Below the pieces are notes generated by a model. It worked only from the letters and a program-made list of their open reading frames with translations, had not been told where the DNA came from and did no database searches. The position numbers were made by a program, and so were the translations under genes. Shown one piece after another: positions 52,718-60,451 of a stretch of DNA of 64,000 nt (positions within the stretch are counted from its first letter, which is position 1; every line of letters starts with the position of its first letter). The stretch comes from Streptomyces sp. JJ38 (lineage in GTDB: Bacteria > Actinomycetota > Actinomycetes > Streptomycetales > Streptomycetaceae): assembly GCF_019303475.1 (NCBI RefSeq), contig NZ_JABLSI010000026.1, positions 1-64,000 of the forward strand, read 5' to 3'.

Positions 52718-53904
52718 TGAGCGTCCACTCCTTCGACAGCGGCAGCGTCGGGCAGCCCAAGAGCCTGTGGGGGCGCCTCACAGCCCGCGACTCCCTGGCT
52801 CGCCGGCTCGACTGGCCGCTCATGCTCGTGCCGCTGCTGCTGTGCGCCGTCGGTTCGCTGCTCGTCTGGTCGGCCACCCGCAACCGCACCGAGCTGACCG
52901 GCGGGGACCCTCAGCAGTTCCTCTACAAGCACCTGGTCAACACCGCCATCGGCATCGCCCTGGCCATCGGCGTCGTCTGGCTGGGGCACCAGCGGCTGCG
53001 CTCCTTCATGCCGGCCCTGTACGTGCTCGCGCTGGTGCTCATCGGGCTCGTCTACACCCCGCTCGGCGCCACCATCAACGGTGAGCGCGCCTGGCTGAAC
53101 CTCGCCCCCGGCCTGCAGATCCAGCCCTCGGAGTTCATCAAGGTCACGATCATCCTCGGCATGGCCGTCGTGCTGTCGGCCAAGGTCGACGCCGGGGACC
53201 GGGAGCACCCGGACCACCGCACCGTCGTCCAGGCCCTGGCCCTCGCCGCTCTGCCGGTCATCGTCGTCGGCGACCTCGGCCAGGTCATGGTGTGCGTCGT
53301 GATCATCCTGGGCGTCCTGCTCGCCTCGGGCGCCGCCAACCGCTGGGTGCTCGGGCTGATCGTCACGGGTGCCGCCGGGGCCGTCGCCGTCTGGCTCCTC
53401 GGACTGCTCGACGAGTACCAGCTCAACCGCTTCGCCGCCTTCGCCAACCCCGCGCTCGACCCCTCCGGCGTGGGCTACAACACCAACCAGGCGCGGATCG
53501 CCATCGGCTCCGGCGGGCTCTTCGGCACCGGCCTCTTCGAGGGCTCCCAGACGACCGGCCAGTTCGTGCCCGAGCAGCAGACGGACTTCATCTTCACCGT
53601 CGCGGGGGAGGAGCTGGGCTTCGTCGGCGGCGCCGGCATCCTGCTGCTCCTCGGCATCCTGATGTGGCGGGCGTGCCGCATCGCCCGGGGCGCCACCGAC
53701 CTCTACAGCACCATCATCGCCGCCGGCATCGTCGCCTGGTTCGCCTTCCAGTCCTTCGAGAACATCGGCATGTCGCTCGGGATCATGCCCGTCGCCGGTC
53801 TGCCGCTGCCCTTCGTCTCCTACGGCGGTTCCTCGATGTTCGCGGTGTGGATCGCCATCGGCATGCTCCAGTCCGTCCGCATACAGCGCCCCCTGTCGGC
53901 CTGA
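52717..53904 (+). CDS. rodA: SEDS-family peptidoglycan polymerase RodA
   Basis: 395 aa, ten membrane helices. SEDS hallmarks: NGERAWLNLAPGLQIQPSEF with the catalytic Asp/Glu-containing extracellular region, GGLFGTGLFEGSQT, FVPEQQTDFIFTVAGEELGF and the C-terminal GLPLPFVSYGGSSM. It polymerises lipid II together with the coupled class B PBP. Last gene of the mre cluster (called sfr in S. coelicolor). Confidence 0.96.
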   Translation: MSVHSFDSGSVGQPKSLWGRLTARDSLARRLDWPLMLVPLLLCAVGSLLVWSATRNRTELTGGDPQQFLYKHLVNTAIGIALAIGVVWLGHQRLRSFMPALYVLALVLIGLVYTPLGATINGERAWLNLAPGLQIQPSEFIKVTIILGMAVVLSAKVDAGDREHPDHRTVVQALALAALPVIVVGDLGQVMVCVVIILGVLLASGAANRWVLGLIVTGAAGAVAVWLLGLLDEYQLNRFAAFANPALDPSGVGYNTNQARIAIGSGGLFGTGLFEGSQTTGQFVPEQQTDFIFTVAGEELGFVGGAGILLLLGILMWRACRIARGATDLYSTIIAAGIVAWFAFQSFENIGMSLGIMPVAGLPLPFVSYGGSSMFAVWIAIGMLQSVRIQRPLSA

Positions 53905-54073
53905 GCCCGCCGGGCCCCCGGCCGGGCGCCGCGCGCCCCCGGCCGACGGGTTACGCTGGAGGATCGCCGGGGTGTGCCGGTCGGCCGTCGAGCCGCCCGC
54001 CCGCCCCGTCGTCCCGTACGAGCACGCAGCACAGCAGCCCAGCAGCACAACCCCGTCACCGAGGACGTCACCC

Positions 54074-55999
54074 ATGCCTGTCGAGTCGGTCTTCCCGCGC
54101 CTGGAAGCCCTCCTCCCGCATGTCCAGAAGCCGATCCAGTACGTCGGCGGCGAGCTGAACTCCACGGTCAAGGAGTGGGACGAGGCCGAGGTCCGCTGGG
54201 CGCTCATGTACCCCGACGCCTACGAGGTCGGGCTGCCCAACCAGGGCGTCATGATCCTCTACGAGGTGCTCAACGAGCGCCCGGGCGTGCTGGCCGAGCG
54301 CACCTACAGCGTCTGGCCCGACCTGGAGGCCCTGATGCGCGAGCACGGTGTGCCCCAGTTCACCGTGGACGCGCACCGGCCCGTCGGCGCCTTCGACCTC
54401 TTCGGCGTCTCCTTCTCCACCGAGCTGGGCTACACCAACCTGCTCACCGCCCTCGACCTCGCCGGCATCCCGCTGGACGCCGCCGAGCGCACCGAGGACG
54501 ACCCGATCGTGGTGGCCGGCGGCCACGCCGCCTTCAACCCCGAGCCCATCGCGGACTTCCTGGACTGCGCGGTGGTCGGCGACGGCGAGCAGGCCGTCCT
54601 GGAGATGACCGAGATCGTCCGCGCCTGGAAGGCCGAGGGCCGCCCGGGCGGCCGGGACGAGGTGCTGCTGCGGCTGGCGAAGACCGGCGGCGTCTACGTC
54701 CCCCGCTTCTACGACGTCGAATACCTCTCCGACGGCCGCATCGCCCGCGTCGTGCCGAACCGCTCCGGCGTCCCGTGGCGGGTGTCCAAGCACACCGTGA
54801 TGGACCTGGACGAGTGGCCCTACCCCCAGCAGCCGCTCGTCCCGCTCGCCGAGACCGTGCACGAGCGGATGTCCGTGGAGATCTTCCGCGGCTGCACCCG
54901 CGGCTGCCGGTTCTGCCAGGCCGGCATGATCACCCGGCCCGTGCGGGAGCGCTCCATCACCGGCATCGGCGAGATGGTCGACAAGGGGCTGAAGAACACC
55001 GGCTTCGAGGAGGTCGGCCTGCTCTCGCTCTCCTCCGCCGACCACAGCGAGATCGGCGACGTCGCCAAGGGTCTCGCCGACCGCTACACCGAGGACAAGA
55101 TCGGCCTCTCGCTGCCCTCCACCCGCGTCGACGCGTTCAACATCGACCTGGCCAACGAGCTCACCCGCAACGGGCGCCGCTCCGGCCTCACCTTCGCCCC
55201 CGAGGGCGGCAGCGAGCGCATCCGGAAGGTCATCAACAAGATGGTCTCCGAGGAGGACCTGATCCGTACCGTCGCCACCGCCTACGGCAACGGCTGGCGC
55301 CAGGTCAAGCTGTACTTCATGTGCGGCCTGCCCACCGAGACGGACGAGGACGTCCTCCAGATCGCCGACATGGCCACCCGGGTCATCGCCAAGGGCCGCG
55401 AGGTCTCCCGCTCGAACGACATCCGCTGCACCGTCTCCATCGGCGGGTTCGTGCCCAAGCCGCACACCCCCTTCCAGTGGGCCCCGCAGCTGTCCGCCGA
55501 GGAGACCGACGCGCGGCTGGAGAAGCTGCGCGACAAGATCCGCGGCGACAAGAAGTACGGCCGCTCGATCGGCTTCCGCTACCACGACGGCAAGCCCGGC
55601 ATCGTCGAGGGACTCCTCTCGCGCGGCGACCGCCGCGTCGGCGACGTCATCCGCGCCGTCTACGAGGCCGGCGGCCGCTTCGACGGCTGGCGCGAGTACT
55701 TCAGCTACGACCTGTGGATGGACTGCGCGGAGAAGGCGCTGCCCGCCCACGGAGTCGACGTCGACTGGTACACGACCCGCGAGCGGGCCTACGAGGAGGT
55801 CCTGCCCTGGGACCACCTCGACTCCGGCCTGGACAAGGACTGGCTCTGGGAGGACTGGCAGGACGCCCTCGACGAGACCGAGGTCGAGGACTGCCGCTGG
55901 ACCCCCTGCTTCGACTGCGGCGTCTGCCCCCAGATGGACACCTCCATCCAGATCGGCCCCACCGGCAAGAAGCTCCTCCCCCTCACGGTCAAGCAGTAG
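54074..55999 (+). CDS. TIGR03960-type B12-binding/radical SAM protein
   Basis: 641 aa from the ATG at 54074. An N-terminal cobalamin-binding-like domain (about 35-180) is followed by a radical-SAM barrel with a CX3CX2C cluster (Cys274, 278, 281 in GCTRGCRFCQAG). A C-terminal domain has the CFDCGVCPQ cysteines. This family usually sits next to a TIGR03936 (DUF2344) gene and RNase E; that partner is missing here because the accessory island begins right after this gene. Its substrate is not known to me. Confidence 0.9.
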   Translation: MPVESVFPRLEALLPHVQKPIQYVGGELNSTVKEWDEAEVRWALMYPDAYEVGLPNQGVMILYEVLNERPGVLAERTYSVWPDLEALMREHGVPQFTVDAHRPVGAFDLFGVSFSTELGYTNLLTALDLAGIPLDAAERTEDDPIVVAGGHAAFNPEPIADFLDCAVVGDGEQAVLEMTEIVRAWKAEGRPGGRDEVLLRLAKTGGVYVPRFYDVEYLSDGRIARVVPNRSGVPWRVSKHTVMDLDEWPYPQQPLVPLAETVHERMSVEIFRGCTRGCRFCQAGMITRPVRERSITGIGEMVDKGLKNTGFEEVGLLSLSSADHSEIGDVAKGLADRYTEDKIGLSLPSTRVDAFNIDLANELTRNGRRSGLTFAPEGGSERIRKVINKMVSEEDLIRTVATAYGNGWRQVKLYFMCGLPTETDEDVLQIADMATRVIAKGREVSRSNDIRCTVSIGGFVPKPHTPFQWAPQLSAEETDARLEKLRDKIRGDKKYGRSIGFRYHDGKPGIVEGLLSRGDRRVGDVIRAVYEAGGRFDGWREYFSYDLWMDCAEKALPAHGVDVDWYTTRERAYEEVLPWDHLDSGLDKDWLWEDWQDALDETEVEDCRWTPCFDCGVCPQMDTSIQIGPTGKKLLPLTVKQ

Positions 56000-56396
56000 C
56001 AGTAACCAGCGGCGACGCCATCCAGTGGAAGGCTGAGGCGCGCTTGCCGACGTACCCGAGGCGGACCGCGCCGCAGCCCTGCGAGGGGTCGGCTTGAAGG
56101 AGCGCGAGCAGACTCCCCGCCGTGAGCGGCGCACGCCGCTTCTCGCCCCTCGGCAGGACTCGGGCATCGTCTCGGCGGTCGAGTGGCTGTAGCCAGTGAC
56201 AGGCGGACGGGCAGCGAGTCCGGCCGCCTCTCGCTGGCTCTCAGGTACCGCCCGGAGGCCGCGTGAGCGGCCCGTACGCCTCCTGCGCCTCTCCTGGTCT
56301 TGGAGCACATTGCCCGGCAGGCACCTGCGTACGGTGCTGTGCGCGGGAGGCCCGGACGGCCGGGGTCGCCCGCTGATGAGGCGGTAGCGGGGCTGG
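56000..56396. other. Non-coding stretch at the left edge of the accessory island
   Basis: About 400 bp without a credible gene on either strand: every open frame is short, lacks a ribosome site and resembles nothing. It probably marks the breakpoint where the sequence normally downstream of the radical-SAM gene was lost or replaced. I found no att-like direct repeat or insertion-sequence end. Confidence 0.5.
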
Positions 56397-56416
56397 TTTA
56401 TGCGACAACGCAAATA
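56397..56416 (+). promoter_or_regulatory. Island operator/promoter motif, copy 1
   Basis: TTTA-TG-CGACAACG-C-AAATA, an imperfect palindrome (TGCG-ACAA-CGCA core), 86 bp before the first gene of the triad. An equivalent motif is at 58040-58059. It is a likely binding site of the XRE regulator encoded between the two copies. Confidence 0.55.
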
Positions 56417-56502
56417 TTGGCGTCACCTCATAGACGGTCGTGGCCGTGTCTCCGTACCGTTGTGGCGCGCCCCGTGAGGGGGCGCGTGAGAGGGGGTTCA
56501 CC

Positions 56503-56709
56503 ATGGCTCGTGAGGAACTGACCCGACTTACCGGCACCGGCAATGGCGAGTGCAGCCAGAACGACTGCCCGAACGTGTACCGCACCGCATCCGGCACGCT
56601 CGTTGTGCAAGGAGTCGTGTCGGACGCCTTCAGCCCGCCGAGTGGTGAGGGCCTTGTTGAGATCCCTGAGTCCACGCTTCGGGAGGCTGTCCGTGCTCTT
56701 GGATGGTGA
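56503..56709 (+). CDS. Small conserved protein upstream of DUF6879/XRE genes
   Basis: 68 aa from an ATG with GAGAGGGGG upstream. Start EELTRLTGTGNGECSQNDCP, with two Cys, then VYRTASGTLVVQG and an acidic C-terminal helix. I recall similar short proteins (Cys pair, then a VQG strand) being encoded beside XRE regulators in actinobacteria. Function unknown. The DUF6879 start lies 17 nt inside its 3' end. Confidence 0.75.
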   Translation: MAREELTRLTGTGNGECSQNDCPNVYRTASGTLVVQGVVSDAFSPPSGEGLVEIPESTLREAVRALGW

Positions 56710-57214
56710 GGCTTGGCAGGCGAAGTTCCACGACTTCCAGTCGGAAGCGTGGCGGCTTGAGACGCTCCCCGCCTACAACGTTTCCCAGGAAGAGGATCAG
56801 ATCCGGGCCTTCATGGCTGGTGAGCGCATCGACCCTCACGCCTACTCGAATGAGTACACCGAGGATCTGAAGCGGTTGCGCCGAGAGGGAAAGAGCAAGG
56901 GACGCGTGCACATCGTCACTCGGCCGCTCTCGGACTATCTGCGATTCGAGTTCATGTACTACCGGCCGCACGCCTGGGCGGGCGAGGATATCCGGATCAT
57001 GGATGTGACCGACCGAGACAACCCGCTGGCTGGCGTTCAGGATTTCTGGATGTTCGACCGTGCAGAGGTCATCCTCATGAACTACGAGGTGGATGGGACA
57101 CAGATCAACCGGGAAGTACACGAGGGGGACGTGAGTCCCTTTCTTGAGTACCAGCGCATCGCGTTGGCGGAGTCGGTTCCCTTCGAGGAGTACGTGAAGG
57201 GCCTTGACCTTTGA
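56693..57214 (+). CDS. DUF6879 family protein
   Basis: 173 aa from a GTG with GGGAGG 6 nt upstream. Soluble, rich in Phe/Tyr/Trp and charged residues. Family-like segments are EAWRLETLPAYNV, RVHIVTRPLSDYLRFEF and VQDFWMFD followed by a VILMNYEVDG strand. In Streptomyces it is repeatedly encoded with a DUF5753-containing XRE regulator, and toxin-antitoxin-like or signalling roles have been guessed without proof. It overlaps both neighbours (17 and 11 nt), so the three are one coupled unit. The sequence is clearly AT-richer than the flanking genes. Confidence 0.78.
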   Translation: MLLDGEAWQAKFHDFQSEAWRLETLPAYNVSQEEDQIRAFMAGERIDPHAYSNEYTEDLKRLRREGKSKGRVHIVTRPLSDYLRFEFMYYRPHAWAGEDIRIMDVTDRDNPLAGVQDFWMFDRAEVILMNYEVDGTQINREVHEGDVSPFLEYQRIALAESVPFEEYVKGLDL

Positions 57215-58037
57215 TCCGGAATCGCTGGGCCAGTCGAAAGCTGATCTAGCCGAAACACTGAAGACGCTTCGCAAGCGGGCCGGACGCACTCAGGTCTGGC
57301 TCGCTAAGCGTTGCAGCATGTCTCAGACGAAGGTCAGCAATATCGAGAGTGCGAAGCTGACGCCGAGCCTCGTTGATGTGGATCTGATCCTTCGGGCTTT
57401 GGGTGCTCCGCCCGAACTCGTCTCACAGGTGGCTGCTCTCACTCGTATCGCCAATACGGAGTGGCAGGACGTGTGGTCGCAGAGGCGCACGGGACTGGAG
57501 AAAAAGCAGAACGAACTCGCCGGATTCGAGAGATCCTCTTCCGATCTTCGGTACTTCCTGCCCTCCATGGTGACCGGCCTGCTTGCGACACCCGAATACG
57601 TGAGGGCCAGCCTTGCCCATGTTCCCGGCGACCACAGCAGAGCGGTAGCGAAGAAGCTTGAGCGGCAGGCAGTCCTTCATGATTCGTCGAAGCGGTTCAC
57701 GTTCATCCTGACGGAGCAGGCGGTGCGGTGGCCTTTCCTTGCTGCTCTGCCCATGGCTATGCAGGTTGACAGGCTGGCGTCCGTCAGCCTTCTGCCGAAT
57801 GTGCGACTCGGGATCATCCCGTTGGCTGGACATATGCCGGTGTGTCCACTGAACACCTTCACCGTCTACGACACTCGGATAGCGACGGTGGAGACCACAA
57901 CCGGAGCGATGGTGTTTCGGGACCGCAGGGATGTGTCCACTTACCTGGATGAGTTCGCCACATTCGAGGGCTACGCCTTGTTCGGGGAACCGGCCAGAGA
58001 GCGACTCTCGGAATGGGCTGACTGGTTCCGCTCATGA
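57204..58037 (+). CDS. XRE-family regulator with DUF5753 domain
   Basis: 277 aa from a TTG (AAGGG upstream), overlapping the DUF6879 gene by 11 nt. N-terminal helix-turn-helix (about 15-70: LKTLRKRAGRTQVWLAKRCS, then SQTKVSNIES). A DUF5753 domain follows (about 90-277) with the DLRYFLPSMVTGLLATPEYV entry. Such regulators pair with DUF397 or DUF6879 proteins in actinobacteria. The matching motifs upstream of this unit and directly after its own stop are the best candidates for its operators. Confidence 0.85.
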   Translation: MTFDPESLGQSKADLAETLKTLRKRAGRTQVWLAKRCSMSQTKVSNIESAKLTPSLVDVDLILRALGAPPELVSQVAALTRIANTEWQDVWSQRRTGLEKKQNELAGFERSSSDLRYFLPSMVTGLLATPEYVRASLAHVPGDHSRAVAKKLERQAVLHDSSKRFTFILTEQAVRWPFLAALPMAMQVDRLASVSLLPNVRLGIIPLAGHMPVCPLNTFTVYDTRIATVETTTGAMVFRDRRDVSTYLDEFATFEGYALFGEPARERLSEWADWFRS

Positions 58038-58039
58038 TC

Positions 58040-58059
58040 TTTACCCGACAACGGAAATA
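58040..58059 (+). promoter_or_regulatory. Island operator/promoter motif, copy 2
   Basis: TTTA-CC-CGACAACG-G-AAATA starts 3 nt after the XRE stop and 90 nt before the small-gene ATG at 58130. It agrees with copy 1 at all positions except the two after TTTA and the one after CGACAACG. Confidence 0.55.
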
Positions 58060-58129
58060 ACCCGGATCTCTGGCCACCCCGTGGCAGATCATGGCTGCCA
58101 CGTAGACCCAAGTCGGGAGGCGCAGGGAA

Positions 58130-58321
58130 ATGACTGACAGGCAGACGACGATGGCGGAACCCGTACATCTGTCCGTTCCTTCGCCTGATCCGGAACCTTT
58201 CGCCGGGTGTCGAGTGTGCGCAGCCCTAGCGAAGCAGCGGAGGGAAGCGCGGAATCGCGGAGACTACTCGGCGGTGACCGACTGCAATGTTGAGATTGCC
58301 GCTCATGGGCAGGGGCACTGA
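58130..58321 (+). CDS. Small hydrophilic protein with CRVC motif
   Basis: 63 aa from an ATG with GGGAGG upstream. Contains FAGCRVCAALAKQRREARNR (possible half of a metal site), then a lone Cys in TDCNVEI. Short proteins of this type are common beside XRE/DUF397-like genes in Streptomyces; the function is unknown. The next gene begins 1 nt after its stop. Confidence 0.65.
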   Translation: MTDRQTTMAEPVHLSVPSPDPEPFAGCRVCAALAKQRREARNRGDYSAVTDCNVEIAAHGQGH

Positions 58322-58322
58322 T

Positions 58323-58592
58323 ATGCCCCTGCCCATGGAGCAGTGGCACGAGTGCCGGGAGCGGGCCGACAGAGCGGCCGTCTTGCTGCTCGAGGCTCTG
58401 TCTGCGCTCGGAATTCCGCAGACGGCTTACGGGTCCATCCGTCCCGTGGTCACACATCGAGGCCGCGTGTACGTGAATGTCGGGATGTTGCGAGAGGACG
58501 CGGTGTCGATGGTGGTGGACGTCTTGAAGCGTGGCACGGTGACTGCCCCTGATGGGGAATCGCCCGAGGGGGACGGGAAGCACCGCAAGTGA
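58323..58592 (+). CDS. Small protein of unknown function
   Basis: 89 aa from the ATG at 58323. A helical N-terminal half (MEQWHECRERADRAAVLLLE) is followed by a strand-rich centre (GRVYVNVGMLREDAV) and a charged tail. No family recognised. The stop overlaps the start of the damaged methyltransferase gene (GTGA), so it was the upstream partner in a three-gene unit. Confidence 0.65.
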   Translation: MPLPMEQWHECRERADRAAVLLLEALSALGIPQTAYGSIRPVVTHRGRVYVNVGMLREDAVSMVVDVLKRGTVTAPDGESPEGDGKHRK

Positions 58593-58996
58593 CGCTCGGT
58601 CAGCCGCCGGGGAACCGGCCCGGCCGAGCCGAGCTGGGCCGGGTCCTCCTTGAATCAGGCGTGATGTCACCGGACTGGGCTCCGACCTTCGCAGCCGTCG
58701 ACCGGGCCCTGTTCCTGCCGGATCGTATGTGGCCCTTCGACATGAGCACGGGGAGCAGCCTGGTTCTACGGCCTGGACGACATGTCCTGGGCCTGCGTGA
58801 TGTTCCGGGACGGAGAGGAGCGCGCGCCCGTGTGGCAGTCGGGGCCGCGGCGGCTGTGGGACGAGGTCGAGGCGGCGTACCGGTGGTGGGTGGACCAGGG
58901 GAACCCGGCCACTCGCGGTTCGGCCTGACGGTCAGCCCCGAGGGGGAGTTCGTGTGGCTCGACGAGCCGTGCGACGCGTGGCGGGTTCGGCGTTGA
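58589..58996 (+). pseudogene. Wrecked PCMT-like methyltransferase gene (FxLD-system type)
   Basis: The first 50 codons (LGRVLLESGVMSPDWAPTFA, then LFLPDRMWPFDMSTG) look like the start of the PCMT-like O-methyltransferases found with FxLD/FxLM peptide loci. The SAM-binding middle is absent. From 58761 a different frame reads WFYGLDDMSWACVMFRDG and ends with LWDEVEAAYRWWVD, then stops at 58926-58928. The original frame resumes with RFGLTVSPEGEFVWLDEP. Both tail pieces resemble the C-terminus of the same family as I remember it. The gene thus has a large internal deletion and at least two frame shifts. Confidence 0.65.
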
Positions 58997-59053
58997 ACCC
59001 GGAGACCGGGCGCGCGGTGGTGCCCGCCCGGTGGCCGCCCGGCGGAAGCGGGG

Positions 59054-60238
59054 TCACCGCAGGGCGCTGCGCGCCTGCCAGTCGGGCCAGGGGACGTTCC
59101 AGGCGCCGAAGCCGTTGCCCGGTGCGACGACGCCCTTGGTGTCCTCGCCCTTGATCTCGAACGGGTCGCCGGGGCGGACCTGGGCGTAGAACCAGGCGGC
59201 GTCCGCGTCGCGCATGCCGATGCAGCCGGAGCTCTTGTTGGCCTTGCCCATCCACCGGTTGTTCCAGGGGGCGGCGTGGGCGTACATGCCCGACCAGGTG
59301 AGCCGCATCGAGTAGTCGACCATCTTGTCGTACGCGTCGCCGAGGCCGACGGTCTCGGAGTTCATCCGGATGGTGCCCTCCTTGGCCATCAGCACGGCGG
59401 TGCCGCGCCAGGAGCGCTTGTCGCCGCCGGGGGTGCCGCCGGAGACGGGGATCGTGCGGACCTCCTGACCGTCGCGTACCAGCGTGAGCTGCTTGCGGTC
59501 GAGGTCGACGGTGACGATCTGGGCTGTGCCGATGGTGAAGTGGGTCGAGTAGTCGCGGATGAACCAGCCGCCCTCGCCGGAGTCGGTGCCGTTCAGTTCG
59601 GCGGTGAGCGTGACCTCGGTGCCGGGCTTCCAGTACTCCTTGGGGCGCCAGTCGATCCGGTCGCGGCCGGAGTAGTCCTCCAGCCAGGCCCAGGAGCCCT
59701 CGGTGTCGTTGGACGTGGTGAGCTTCAACTGCCGCTCGACAGCAGGTTTGTCGGTGACGGGATGGTCGAAGACGAGGGATATGGGTTGGGCGATGCCGAC
59801 GGTCCCCCCGGCGCCGGGCCGCCAGTCGACCTTGTTCACCCGGTCGGCCTCGGCGGTGGTGAACGCGGACTTCACCGTCTTCTTCCGGCCGGCCTCGGTC
59901 GTCGTCACGGCGGTGACCGTGTACGAGGTGCCGGGGACGGCCTTGCGCCGGGAGGTCCAGCCGGCGCCGTCCGCGTCGAGTGCGCCGGCGAGGGTTCCGC
60001 CGTCCGCGTCGGTGACGGTGACCGAGGTGAGGGTGCCGCCCGACGCCGTGACCCTGACGGGTTCCCCGGCCCGGGCGTCCTCACCGTGTGGCGTCACCGT
60101 GACGGTCGCCGGGCCGTTGCCGCCCGCCGGACCACCGGCCGCGTCATCGGCCACCCGCGTTCCGGTTGCGGACGTGCAGGCGGCGAGCGGCAGGAGCAGC
60201 GCCGCGGCGGCCGCTCCGCGCATACGTATGTGGCCCAA
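59054..60238 (-). CDS. L,D-transpeptidase lipoprotein (YkuD domain)
   Basis: 394 aa. Lipoprotein signal with lipobox LAAC (Cys21), two Ig-like domains (about 45-235), then a YkuD catalytic domain (about 240-365). It makes 3-3 cross-links in peptidoglycan outside the membrane. Catalytic Cys339 and upstream His321 (YAHAAPW) are present, but the usual SHGC motif reads SSGC, with Ser in place of the second His. The TTG at 60238 has GGGGGAG close upstream; the ATG at 60223 would leave a very short signal peptide. Confidence 0.88.
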   Translation of the reverse strand: MGHIRMRGAAAAALLLPLAACTSATGTRVADDAAGGPAGGNGPATVTVTPHGEDARAGEPVRVTASGGTLTSVTVTDADGGTLAGALDADGAGWTSRRKAVPGTSYTVTAVTTTEAGRKKTVKSAFTTAEADRVNKVDWRPGAGGTVGIAQPISLVFDHPVTDKPAVERQLKLTTSNDTEGSWAWLEDYSGRDRIDWRPKEYWKPGTEVTLTAELNGTDSGEGGWFIRDYSTHFTIGTAQIVTVDLDRKQLTLVRDGQEVRTIPVSGGTPGGDKRSWRGTAVLMAKEGTIRMNSETVGLGDAYDKMVDYSMRLTWSGMYAHAAPWNNRWMGKANKSSGCIGMRDADAAWFYAQVRPGDPFEIKGEDTKGVVAPGNGFGAWNVPWPDWQARSALR

Positions 60239-60451
60239 GGGTCTCCCCCATCACAAGTCGTGGTCCCACGTGGCTCTACCAGGACTGTAGGAGCGAGAAA
60301 GCGCAGGTGAGCGGCGCTGCGGCTCTGTGACGGCGACTGGAGGGGAACGGTCATCGTCCGGTCACACTCGCCGCGCGGAGCGGTCAAGGGCGGCTGTGAG
60401 CATCCTCGGCGTCCCAGGAGATCCGGGGGTTCCCAGAGAGAGGCTCACACC

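Noticed and set aside
54068..56413. Very long minus-strand frame opposite the radical-SAM gene
   Set aside because: Its sequence is the Gly/Val/Asp/Leu-rich pattern of an antisense shadow; the plus-strand frame has all motifs of TIGR03960.
56000..59053. Prophage, ICE or insertion sequence
   Set aside because: No integrase, transposase, terminal repeats or tRNA attachment site at the island edges.
60344..60369. Sigma-E promoter upstream of the FemX-like gene
   Set aside because: GGAAC is present but the GTC falls at 12 bp, not 18-19 bp.
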